NCBI GenBank assembly: GCA_013396635.1
Contig: WBMW01005741.1
Location: 500,039-564,038 of the forward strand
Length of the DNA stretch: 64,000 nucleotides
Source: Penelope pileata
Taxonomy: Eukaryota; Chordata; Aves; Galliformes; Cracidae
Reading direction: 5' to 3'
The position numbers and the translations under genes were made by a program. The notes beneath the pieces were generated by a model. The model was not told the origin of the DNA. It did not search any database and worked only from the letters and a program-made list of their open reading frames with translations. The stretch's first letter is position 1; every line of letters starts with the position of its first letter. Below are positions 36,601-46,900 of this stretch, piece by piece.

Positions 36601-36637
36601 ACAGCTGCTGTCATGTCCCTTACCCAAGACCCATTAG
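36601..36637 (+). CDS. Tentative small exon with two possible donors
   Basis: A strong acceptor (TTTTTTGTTTTGTTTACTTTATACAG in part) opens phase 0: TAAVMSLTQDPL. With the donor TTAG|GTACCC at 36638 it leaves one base and joins the 38886 exon as glutamate. With the later donor AGCAAT|GTAGAG it would end at 36675, reading on through GTQQLLIQSQASN in phase 0, and could splice straight to 42304. Both versions keep the frame, so this may be an alternative splice choice or a misread exon. Confidence 0.4.
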
Positions 36638-37360
36638 GTACCCAGCAGCTTCTGATTCAGAGTCAGGCTAGCAATGTAGAGAACCATATAAAAAGATGCT
36701 CATTAATCCTTATTTGGTTCCTCCCACAGGCATTTTCCTTACATGGCCAGCATTTCTCGCATGCTGGACTCCCAGTGCAACAGGAGGCTTTCATTTGCTT
36801 TATTCTTTTAAGAGCCAAGCAGTTTATTTGTCAAGCTCGCTGCACTTCATACTCTCTGATGCAAAGGCAAAAAATCTAGTCTAATAATACTAGAGAAAGG
36901 AGTATCCTTTACTTCGCCTTTCCCCACAGAAAATATTGCCTGTCTGGACAAAATAGCATGAAGGCTGACAAAGTGCTTTCTCAATGTGGTTTTAGCCTGG
37001 GACAATTCCCAGAGTAACATCACATCCTTTGGGTGTGCTTGCGTGTGTACGTTGGCTTGCAGTTAGCACAGAGATATATCAATATTCCTGATGACAATAA
37101 ATACAGCTATTAGGATGAGTTGAGGGCTTATCTTAATTGGGTAACAGATGAGCAGGCGTATGTTGCTGTTGAATCCATCAGCATTAACTGGGCAGAGGTA
37201 AGTTTGATCAATACTGACACTTGAGTGCATGGGTAGCCACTGGAAAATATTAATTTACAATCATGACCGGCACCTCTCATTAACCAGAAATGTGTTAACC
37301 TGAATTGGTTCAACGGGGTTCTGCTGTACTACGCTGTGCTGCTCACGGTCTTTTCCTCTT

Positions 37361-37954
37361 GTGCCTGAGCCAGAATTTTCCACTGATGGGAACTTGATGT
37401 TACTGAAGGCTGTGCTTTGGGTGGCCGGGCTGGCAGCTGTACTGCAGCATCCGTCAGGCCAGGAAGGTGTGCAGTGCACACCCACCTGGGTATACTGCCC
37501 ATATGGCTGCGTGGACACGGGGAGCTGCCTGTTTGTCTGTGCATACCCGATGGCCAACTTGAATAGAGTTAGGCCGAGTAGGAGCGACACTGATTTATAC
37601 CATCTGCAAGTCTTCGCCTCAGATCCACAAGCATTCATGTGCTTTTGTGTCTGTGTGCATGCTTGGATGCCTGCACACAGATATGGACTGAGTGCGATGG
37701 TGGTAGCATTGGGTTGCCCTCAGGTCTGTCAGGCTGTGTACACAGTACAGCTATTAATAGGAAAAGTACATATATGTGTGTGGAATACGTATTTACGAGT
37801 GTGCGTGAAAAATGCTTCTTGTTCTTTAATGCCAGCAATGGCAATTTGTTTTCTCTACCACAAAATCCTCACAGCAATCCATTCAAAGCAGTCATCTTTG
37901 GTATGTGCCATAAATATGCATGGTGTAGATACAAACATGAGCTGTGAGAGCTGA
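37361..37954 (+). other. 197-codon open frame of unknown meaning, intronic
   Basis: This is the longest open frame in the window with no repeat match apart from the CR1 antisense frame. It begins MPEPEFSTDGNLML and is cysteine-rich in the middle. It has no signal of a known domain, lies inside a proposed intron, and much of it comes from a TG-rich stretch that lacks stops. I regard it as probably non-coding. Confidence 0.15.
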
Positions 37955-38034
37955 AATCATCTTGTAATTAAGGCCCAGGCCTGACAGTGAGGGAAGCTGA
38001 ATTTGCTGCTAGACCTTCTGTGTCTGAGGAGATA

Positions 38035-38265
38035 ATAGACTGCTATCCATGTCCACTGGGGATAGAATGGGAAGTAATGGGCTTAAATTGCGGCAAGACG
38101 ATCTAGATTAAACATTAGGAAAAACTTTCTAGCAGTAACAATAGTTAAGCACTAGAATAGATTGCCTGAGAAGTGTACTGGATCTCAGCTTTTGAAGGCT
38201 TCTTAACAAAAAAAAGTTGGATAAATATCCATCAAGACTAGTTAGAGCCAGGAAAAGGTCTATAT
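38035..38265 (+). mobile_element. Ancient CR1/L3-like LINE 3' fragment
   Basis: The DNA keeps the recognisable old-CR1 layout: GGGAAGTAATGGGCTTAAAT, then ACATTAGGAAAAACTTTCTA, then AAGCACTAGAATAGATTGCC. Translated, it gives GLKLRQDDLD and LGKTF pieces interrupted by several stops, equivalent to NGxKLxxxxFRxNxRKNFF in the younger CR1 copies here. Decay shows great age. Confidence 0.75.
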
Positions 38266-38885
38266 GTTTTGGAATGTTTTCCAGCTATGTTTTCTTATGA
38301 TTTTAGGAGCACAGATGTCTCTGTTTCACCTGTACACGACTACATGTCAGAGCTGCCTGTAGTTACAGCAGTTGCATTTGCTGCAAGTGGTGTTAATTGT
38401 AAGCTCAGCTGGCTTTAATCTGTCCTCTGGTATAACGGTCAAGCTTAAATAATAACCTTTGCCGATCATCATCATTTGACTCTCTATCTTTTGATGTTCT
38501 GAGAGTTGCTGTGATAGATGCTGAAAGAAAGAAACTATTAGTCAAATGAGTTTCAATATCAAGTGACATTTTTTTCTCTTAAGTTTTCACATACCTGTGG
38601 CATCTCAACTACATCTTTCTTGTTTTCTTTTAGTAGTGAGGAGTGTTAGTGAGTTTTTATTAAAAATTCACTCCACGTATATAAACAGATGAAAACGTTA
38701 AACTCTTGTCCTGCTACATGGACCATGCTGTAGATGCTTTGCTTTTCTTTTGCTTCTGTTGATTGCCAAGGTCCTCTGGAGTCCCCAGCATTTTTTTGGT
38801 TTCACTGGCCCTTCCATGTGCACAGCAATTTTTTTGACACTCAGATATCTATACCATAACTGACTTCCAAAACATTTGCCTTTAG

Positions 38886-39109
38886 AAAGGGAGGAAAGAC
38901 CCTTAGAAAGGACTCATTACTTCTATGTGACTCCAAAGAATAGTAAACAGTTCTCTTTTCCCAAGTGCATATCAAAATCTTTATGCTCTCATCTGAAATT
39001 AAAAAGTAGATTTTGCCTTTCTTATACCATCAAAGAGGACAGGCTGTATCTGATGGACACTGTGAGGGGGTGCCTAGAACCCAAGGAATCTAAAGGAGAA
39101 GAACAACTG
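38886..39109 (+). CDS. Probable exon (74 codons plus 2 bases), unrecognised gene
   Basis: After the acceptor CAAAACATTTGCCTTTAG the phase-1 frame is open for 224 bases: REERPLERTHYFYVTPK, NSKQFSFPKCISKSLCSH, LKLKSRFCLSYTIKEDRL, YLMDTVRGCLEPKESKGE, ending EQL at a good donor, CTG|GTAAAG, in phase 0. The basic, serine-rich composition matches its proposed neighbours. It depends on the 36601 exon ending at 36637. If that exon uses its other donor, this one would have to be skipped to keep the frame. Confidence 0.48.
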
Positions 39110-42100
39110 GTAAAGCAACATATGTCAGTAGCTGATTGTGTATATGAATAATTCCAGTGGAGCTGTCTGAAAGATTTATTATTTGGCAAAAAGATTAAAT
39201 GAAAAGGAACAACTGTTGGCTTGTTTGAATGCCTCCATAGCAAATGAGTGTGGCATATGGAGATTGAGAAACAAGGTCAGAGAAACAGGTCTTTTATATC
39301 TAACTCTTGCTGACCTGTAGCCTGGATACTCGGTATTCATATTTGTACTGATATTTTTTCTTGAAGCATTTTTCACAGAAACTCAATGGGGATTTTTTCT
39401 GACAGTTTTGTCAGATTTTTTTTGTTGATACACAGGAATGAACTGGCTGATTGTAGTATAACTTGTAGTTGGAAGAAATTTTTGGTGTCAGCTGAGAATT
39501 TGTGATGAAATAGGCCAGCTGGACCTGAGTACCAAATAGTGTGGTGGTCAAGGGTTTTACCAAGGAAGCTGGAAGATGCATAGAAGTCATCTGCCTCTGT
39601 TCCCAACAACCATGGCTTTTTCTCAGCTTTTTCCCCAGTTGAAGCTTTTTCTTAGTGTTGCCTGAGGGAGCTATTCTACTTTGTATTAGCTGTCCCCATA
39701 ATCAAGTGGGGAGAAAAGTTAGTTGCGTAGGCCTGCTGGAGCATCCACCTGGGATGTGGGAGATGGGAAATGCAGGAACAAGAACAAGGACCTCCCCAAC
39801 GCAGCCAAGTGCCTACCTATTTGTTATGCTTGAATCATTCTTTCTTGTTTTTGAAAAACAACTTTGACAGGTCTTGTTTTTCCCTCCCCACTGGGCAATG
39901 ACTCATTGGTGACTGACTCAGAAGCTAAGCAGGCTCACATATGCGTGGTGGGGGATTTATGTTAAGGTGTCTGCCCTGGCTGGCTCTTGCAGCTCTGGAA
40001 TTGGACAGCTCCCCAGTCTATGTAAAAGCCATAATGCTTACTGTGAGCATCTCATCTGCTCAGCTTTACTCTACCAGCACCCCACTGACCACATCTAGAT
40101 GCTCTTTGTGGTCCAAAAGGGTTTTGTTAGACAGTGTACATGAGATCATTGATGGGTGATGTGATATGAGTGTGCTGATGTGAACAATCTGTTGCTTTGT
40201 GGTACATGTTCTCATGAAATTCGATTCCTACAGAGGGAAATAATCCAGGACAGGGACCATCCACACTATCAGTGGTGCTTCAGAGGTGGAGTGCTGCGTT
40301 ATTTCTTTCTAGTTTGTTGGTGGAGGAACACTCTCACAGCGCTCCATGGATGTTTTAAGGCAAGCCAGGCAGTCAGAATCTGACCACAGAGTTGCTGGCA
40401 GAAATCACTAAGAGAAGAATAATTAAGCAGACATCATGGCTTTTCCTGAGCCTGTCCTGCCTCTGGCTGTATTATACACAGCATGGAGTGAAAAATTTTT
40501 GGCAATCAGAGAAAATAGTTTGTGGATAGTATTTCCTGGCCATCTCTAGCCAGATGTCCTCTTTTTCAGAGCAACATTTACTTCAGGGACAGTTAAAGCA
40601 GACACTGCATTGGTATTGGAGATATTGAGAAGGAAAGAGATAAAATCTCATGCAAACAAGTGTTGGCAGTCAATGGAATTGTACTTCCTTTTCTAAGGGC
40701 TGAATCTTGCATCATGTCGTACAGACTTTAAGAGATTTATTACCATTTTGGCTTGATCTGTGACATAAGATTTATGGCCTGGCTGAAACTGCCCAGAAAT
40801 TGTACTTCTCTCACTGTACCAGCACTGAATCTACACAGAGAAACATCCTCTAAGTCCGGAATGCTCAAATGGTGGACATCACTCAAGCCACGTAGCATAG
40901 CTAACTCTAGGGTAGAGGTTTAATGTGCAAAAGGAAGCCCTGTGTCTGCATGAGAGGTCCAGTAAATGGCTCCTTGGAGAAGGTCCAGTGAGAGGAGTCC
41001 TGGGTTCTCAGAGCCAGATCAAAGCATTGCAGGGATGTTGAAACATTCTTCTTCTCATTGAAGGGTCATGGTATAACAGATCTCACAGGAGAGATGTGCC
41101 TTTCTGGCTTTTCTAGTATATTTATTAACTGGTGACCTGAAAGGATTCATGGTGGGGATATGTGAACTGCTCTCCTGTTTGCCAGTGAATTGAAAGCTCT
41201 TCTCCAGTGAACCCTAGTCCTCTTTTTCTAACCTTTATACCAGTTCCTCTCTGCATAGGCCCGGAGCTTTAACTCAAACACGATTCTCCCTATAACTGGC
41301 ATTTCTGTAGTTTTAAAATGCTTTTAATTGTGCTATAGCCTCAGAATTACAGGCATTTCCTTGATCAGCCCAGAAGTCTCTGCACACATCAACCTTCCCA
41401 AGATCAGCAGAGGACCCTTCTCTGTGATTTCCAGTCTTTTGTTCAAGACAAAAACTGCTTATGTAGTGTTGAGAACCTAATGCAATTGACCTCTCTTATT
41501 TCTACTCTGGGCTCAAGATGCTCCTGTACAACTGTATAGTTAGAGGTAGACCTGCGACCATTCCTTTGAGCTGAGGAATCAAGTGTTGCCTCTAAACCTG
41601 ATAGTGGAAGAAACGGAACCTCTGGATTTTTTTGTTTTCTGACTAACTATGGTAGCTGCAAGTTACTCCTTTGTAGTCCCTACCAGGGCAGGTAAAGGAC
41701 AGTAGAGCAGTTCCTCAACTCATGACACTGTTTAGAGGGCATCTGTCTTGAAATTTCTGAGCTTCTGTACTCTAAATCTACCTGAGCTGACGGCTGCATT
41801 TCTGTTTACAGTGTGGCTTAACTGAGTGGAATTTTATTTCCTGACTGCACAATAAAAGGCACAAAGGTTACCACATCTGTTAAGCCCTGGGAAGAAGAGA
41901 GAGAATGGGGCAAGGGGAGAGAGAAAGGATCTCCAGTGCACACAGTTCATTTCCAGGGTGACAGAGAATATGAGAACGATTATAAAGGGCTTCAAAGCAA
42001 TTTATTGCCTCTTCTTCATCATTACTGATATTTACAGAGCACACAAACAATGGCAGCCACTCTAGTCTCATTGCTTCCCTTTCGTTGTTTTTCTGTTGGC

Positions 42101-42303
42101 TTCACCACTTCTTTTATCTGCTTCTTGAATGTTTCTTTTCACTACTTTTTTTGTTACTTTGGATTGTCAGAGACCCCGTGGATGCTATACAAGGTGACAG
42201 CTCCTCAGCAGTTAAGTAGAAGAATCAGGAGGGATGACAAGCATAAAAAAAGGAGGGAAGAAGAGCCTTCTGGAGTTGTAATCTCACTTTCTTTATTTTG
42301 CAG

Positions 42304-42579
42304 GATCGCAGGGGCAATATAAACAGGAGAAAAACGACAACAGACTGCTCCACTTCTAATGACACCAAATGGTTTGAATCTGACACTGATGGGATACTTT
42401 CAGAAGCTACCATCAATTCACTCAGATCTTCCTTCCTTCCTGCCTTCCCTCTGGGCTCAGAACACTGGACTGAAAAAAAGATGCCACAGCAAGTAGCTAT
42501 TGCCCAGGAGTGGAGCAGGAAATTCTTCATTTCCACCTATAGCCCTGGAATATTGTCTGACAAGCACAAGAAAAATGAG
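42304..42579 (+). CDS. Exon (92 codons), unrecognised gene
   Basis: A 276-bp stretch, a whole number of codons, lies between CACTTTCTTTATTTTGCAG and AATGAG|GTGAGT, both strong sites. It is open throughout in phase 0. The reading includes DRRGNINRRKTTTDCSTS, NDTKWFESDTDGILSEA, INSLRSSFLPAFPLGSEHW and SRKFFISTYSPGILSDKHK. It is rich in serine, threonine and charged residues and is likely disordered. A symmetrical exon such as this can be skipped without a frameshift. The minus-strand frame over the same bases has no splice support. Confidence 0.67.
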
Positions 42580-42715
42580 GTGAGTTAAAATTTCTGCTTT
42601 ACTAATAAGCAAGATCTTCAAAGTTACATATTCCACATGACCTCCAGTGAGTCCGTAAATCTGTTGGAGAGCTTCCATGGTTTCCAAAGTTAACTGAAGC
42701 ATTGTGTACATCAAC

Positions 42716-42759
42716 GTGCACAATTTCTTAATATACAGTGCACAATTTCTTAATGCAGG
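42716..42759. repeat. 22-bp tandem duplication
   Basis: GTGCACAATTTCTTAAT occurs at 42716 and again at 42738, a period of 22 bases, about 40 bases upstream of the exon acceptor at 42782. It lies in the 202-bp intron. Confidence 0.85.
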
Positions 42760-42781
42760 AAGTGCTTTGCTGTCCTTCCAG

Positions 42782-42845
42782 GATGAATTTTGCATAGAGA
42801 TCTTCCTTGAGGAAAAACAAAAGAAATTGGAGTTTACAGACTTAG
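42782..42845 (+). CDS. Exon (21 codons plus 1 base), unrecognised gene
   Basis: It is separated from the 42304 exon by an intron of only 202 bp. The acceptor is GTGCTTTGCTGTCCTTCCAG and the frame continues in phase 0 as DEFCIEIFLEEKQKKLEF then TDL, ending at CTTAG|GTGGCA with one spare base. The acidic-basic run EEKQKK suggests a helix. The donor is moderate, and the frame would stay open past it for some 35 codons, so the end is the least certain part. Confidence 0.55.
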
Positions 42846-43224
42846 GTGGCATAGTTTGTTTTCTTCTGTTCTGTGAGAAACATTTGAAGATTTTAAAGAA
42901 ACTAGAAAAATACTTTTGTTACTTTTATAAGACTTCTACAAAGGTTTCCAAATGACATATAATTTTCCCCCAGAAGCATTTTCCTCTGACAAGTGATCTA
43001 GTCATGCTGAATTTCAGGAAGAAAAGATGTTTATTGAGAAACTTAGACACAATTAAAAATTGAGATGTGAATGGAAATTCACTGTTCTGCCTTGAATGTT
43101 CTGACTCACCAGATGTGTAGGTTCTCTATATTACCTGCAGCGTAGAGAAGATTTTGCTTGTCACTTTTTCAGAGGTTATAAGGAAGGATTCAGAAATATG
43201 AAGCATTAAGATCTGTGATGCTTC

Positions 43225-43254
43225 TCTTTCTTTTTCTTTTTCTTTTTTTTTTTA
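43225..43254. repeat. CTTTTT-type polypyrimidine tract
   Basis: Repeated CTTTTT units running into a T stretch, inside the last proposed intron. It is followed by AAATAAATTTCAG, which resembles an acceptor but leads to no exon I can defend. Confidence 0.75.
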
Positions 43255-43799
43255 AATAAATTTCAGCTTCGCTTCTCCTAGGGCTTGCTCTACAAATGAG
43301 AGGTTCAGTCAAAACGTGGAACTGCCACCTGAACATGGCTGGTGCCTGGATTGACAGGCAAAGTAGGCTCTGGTTAAGTGATTACATTTTTTGGTAATCA
43401 TCTGACCTGTAAATCACACGGTACTTGCATTCACACAGCATGAACCAGAGAACGGTAAAACATATTTCCACTGTCATTCTTTTGTAGATAGGTGAGCAGC
43501 ACTGGCATGAAGCTGTCTTCAATATTATTGATAACAGAGGGTGTTGTAGAAGATGCTAGGACTGTTGAAAAAGTAAACAAGTGGTGCTGATTATTGTGAA
43601 CTGAACCACGGTGAACTCTTAACTACTGCTCCTGGAAAGCCTTCTCATGAACCTCTTGTTTGTCTTCCCTCTTGCAACTCGCTGTCAGCTCATCCTTGCT
43701 TAGTGAAAAGTCAGTGAAGGTCATATTTTTCCAAGAGATTGTTTTCAATTGTGTTCAAATTGTTTGATATTCCCTTTCTCCTTTTCTCTATTGCAACAG

Positions 43800-43900
43800 G
43801 AGTAACTGAACATCAGACCTCTAAAATCAGTGACTGTGATAACTTGAACTGGAGTCTTCCAGATATGCCTGGGGAGACTGTTTTTAACGGTCATTCATAA
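43800..43900 (+). CDS. Terminal coding exon and stop, unrecognised gene
   Basis: An excellent acceptor (CCCTTTCTCCTTTTCTCTATTGCAACAG in part) starts this exon. Its first two bases plus the spare G from 42845 give glycine, and phase 1 reads VTEHQTSKISDCDNLNWS then LPDMPGETVFNGHS, ending in TAA at 43898-43900. That the only frame allowed by the previous exon reads cleanly to a stop is good support for this being the C-terminus. The 3' UTR limit is not visible: no AATAAA is found close behind the stop. Confidence 0.62.
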
Positions 43901-46900
43901 CTGTCAACTTGGATAATAATATCAAAATATTCTTGAATACTCTCTTTATTGTACTAACCAAAGAATATATGCCAGGCATTCCTCCAGAGGGGAAATACAA
44001 GGCAAGTCCTGCTTTCCTTAGCTAATTTCTCTTGAAACTACCAGGCCATGCTTGAGCTGAGTGATACCTCAGTGAATTTCTTTACTGTACACAGTCTGTC
44101 ATTTGTTGATCTAATCTAAATGACCCTCACACTTACTCTGTCTTTTTTAGGAAAGATTTTATTTCGTTTTATAGACAGTATATAGGGACAACCTGCACCC
44201 ATCTCATGCAACTCTGACCCTGCTGCTTTGCACCCCTTGTGCATATGCCATTATCTGGTTTGTTTTTTTTTTTCCCCCTATTTAATGTGGAGTTTTCTGG
44301 GCTAACAAACCAGTGAGGGGTTTGGTCATTGCTAGTTGTAGTCCAATTTTTGCTACAATAATACTAGTTCGTTGTTCCACTTCTGATAAAATTACCACTA
44401 CCTTTGTGTCCTTAATAACTGCTCTGTTTCTCCAAGTTAGGTAGCTGATGCAGAAGGGTAACAAAGACTCTTTAGTGGAGGTAGATATCCTCTAGCTAAC
44501 CAGAAACTAGAGCATCTGATTTTTGCTCTCGTCTCTTTTTGCTTCCTCTGTGGCAACTTCCAAATTAGAGCGATTGAGTGCCTTCTTCCTATCTCTGTGA
44601 TCTCAGTGTGTAAGATGATGCTGAAGGAGATGATCTGCAATTTATTTTGTCTCCTGCTAAAGCAAACCGTATCCCAGGTACTTATTTTCACAATGCCAGC
44701 CAATCAGTAGTGTTGACACTGTGGTGTCACCTTTTTGATAGCTGCTTCTGAGATAACAAAAAGGTGGTAACCAATTAATTTCGATGATAGCAATACCACA
44801 GTGCTGGACCAACAGGGACAAGGAGCATGCCTACTGCATGGCAGTAATAATATAATTAAAATGACAAAGTCTATGGAGGCTACTGTAGTTTTTTATTACA
44901 GGTAGCTGCATATGCGCAGCCCTGCAGAAAGTTACTGACAAATTTACAAGGCATTAATCTGGGCACAGACCATCTTCAGAAGATTAAGTAAGAAGAACAG
45001 GTAGCATGTATTTCCCTTCACAGGAGATAGGAGAGAAGCTACGCTGCCCATGCTGCCACTTGCCTTTACCATGACAGAGAAGCATGAACTGATCTGTGCG
45101 CTGTCCTCACACAACAAGCAGGTAACTCTCATATGGACAGCAGGAAAATGAAAGAGGTTGCACGCAGCACAGTTTTTCTGGCCACTGCAAGAGCCCTGTG
45201 TGCGGAGTCACCTCACACGTACTCTGAGAACAGCCAAGCGTGGCCACACAGGCTGGGTATTCTAAATCATTCTAACCTTTTGCAATGTTTTAAGTTTGCT
45301 ACTTAAAAAAAATTAATCTGTTCATTTCTATTTCTGAATTTCTGTTTTCACACTCTGGTGCACTCTTCACAGAAGTAGGCTACACACACATGTGCGCACA
45401 CTCTGGGGACAGGTTATTTTCTCTAGAATAAATGAAAGTATTCTCTACAGTATTTCCAACAAAACTGTTGGCCTTCAACCTTTGCGGTTCCCTTCCCATC
45501 CCTTTCTCTACAATGAGGAATGCCCCCTCCTCTGTCTTGCAATCAGTCCTCATGATTCCAGTGCTAGGTGAAGATAATTCCACTCATTTGTTCTTGGCTT
45601 GGGAAAGTTTGGAACAACCGTTCAAATCAGATTATCTGTCTAAAAATGCTTTTCTGAGCCCTACCCGTGTCAAGTGCTTTATATCCAGCAGCTGACATGG
45701 AAAAAGTTTCATACGTTGCCATGTGCACGTGAATCTCTGAATTCTTCAGCACTTCTGTGTGAGTATGATGTAACTATGGGCATAGTTACACCTCAAAATA
45801 TGGACTGGGATAGATGCTTGTCCCTGCTTAGCATCCCCTAGGCTCAGCCAGGCAGGTTTTCTGAAATGGCACCAAAGCTGGTTTGTCTTCATCAGCCCTG
45901 GCAGCTAAATCATATTCACGGTAGTTCAGCTGCACTCATGGCTGGCAACGAGGTTTATTTTTCATAGTGTGGTGAAGGCAGGAGGCTTCCTGCTTCCCAG
46001 TAAATTGAACGGTGTGGCTGTTTCATACGCAGAGACAAATAGATGCACTGATCTGGGGCACATGCTAGATGGAGCTGCTGTACATGCTGAGGGAGGGTAA
46101 CCTGTGCAATGCCGCTGTCTGCAGTCTCTTCTCTGCCTGAAAGGCTTGCGACTGCAAGCTCTTTGCTTACAGAGCCTTGCCCTGCATTTTGCTTCTCACG
46201 TGACATTTCTGAGGTTTTCCTATTAAAATGAAACGAATAATTTTTCCCGACTTGTGGGGAAAGTATTACTTCTGGTTTTGTATAGAGGTTTTGCTGGTTT
46301 CTCTGGGGATGAGGGCAAAAGAGTCCTCCCTCCTGTTTTCACTTTTGGGGCTGGAGTGGCTCATTGAGCAGTCCTGTGAGCCTATACATAGAGTGGCTCA
46401 GCACAGAATTGTGGTCATGGTCCATCCCACAGCCACACAGCATCAGCTCTCTCTTCACTGTGGTTTCATCCCTGCCCTGAGAAGTAGTTTGTGGTTTGCA
46501 GGGCACATGCCTGTTAGGTAGAGCTGAGTAAAGGTCCTCCTTCTCCTGACTTTAACTTTCTTAGAGAATTTCCTGGGGAGGTAGGTGTCAGAGCTGTATC
46601 ATCACAAGCAGGCAAGGGGCTGCCCAAGTGCGGTCACCCAAGGACAGGTGCCCTTGAGCTGCACTCTGCTTGGTCCTGGCAGATGCTGTGATACCTCCTG
46701 GCTTCTACTCACCTCTGCCATACCCTTGTTCTCTATATCAAGCTCTTCTATACAGGACAAAGTCCCAACATGCACAGGCGATTTGCAACACAAGAGACAC
46801 ATGAGCAGCTCTAACAAACCCTGTGAAGGAAGACAGGCTTTTCCAGGCATATAATAAATGCAGGAAGAGTTAAAGTGCTATCCATGGGTGGCCTGGACTG

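Larger units (their letters stand above)
10938..43900 (+). other. Gene model: unrecognised multi-exon protein-coding gene
   Basis: This entry spans the whole proposed gene; exons are listed separately. The firmer part runs from 23165 to 43900: 133, 38, 115, 137, 37, 224, 276, 64 and 101 bp joining with phases 0-1, 1-0, 0-1, 1-0, 0-1, 1-0, 0-0, 0-1 and 1-stop, giving 374 codons plus TAA. Introns are about 1.6, 3.2, 4.1, 4.1, 2.2, 3.2, 0.2 and 1.0 kb. The first half is rich in leucine and phenylalanine helices and the rest is serine-, lysine- and glutamate-rich. I do not recognise the protein. No poly(A) signal was identified close behind the stop. The upstream exons from 10938 to 18871 are tentative and the true start is not found. 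Splice sites and phases are seen; the single-gene reading is inference. Confidence 0.6.
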
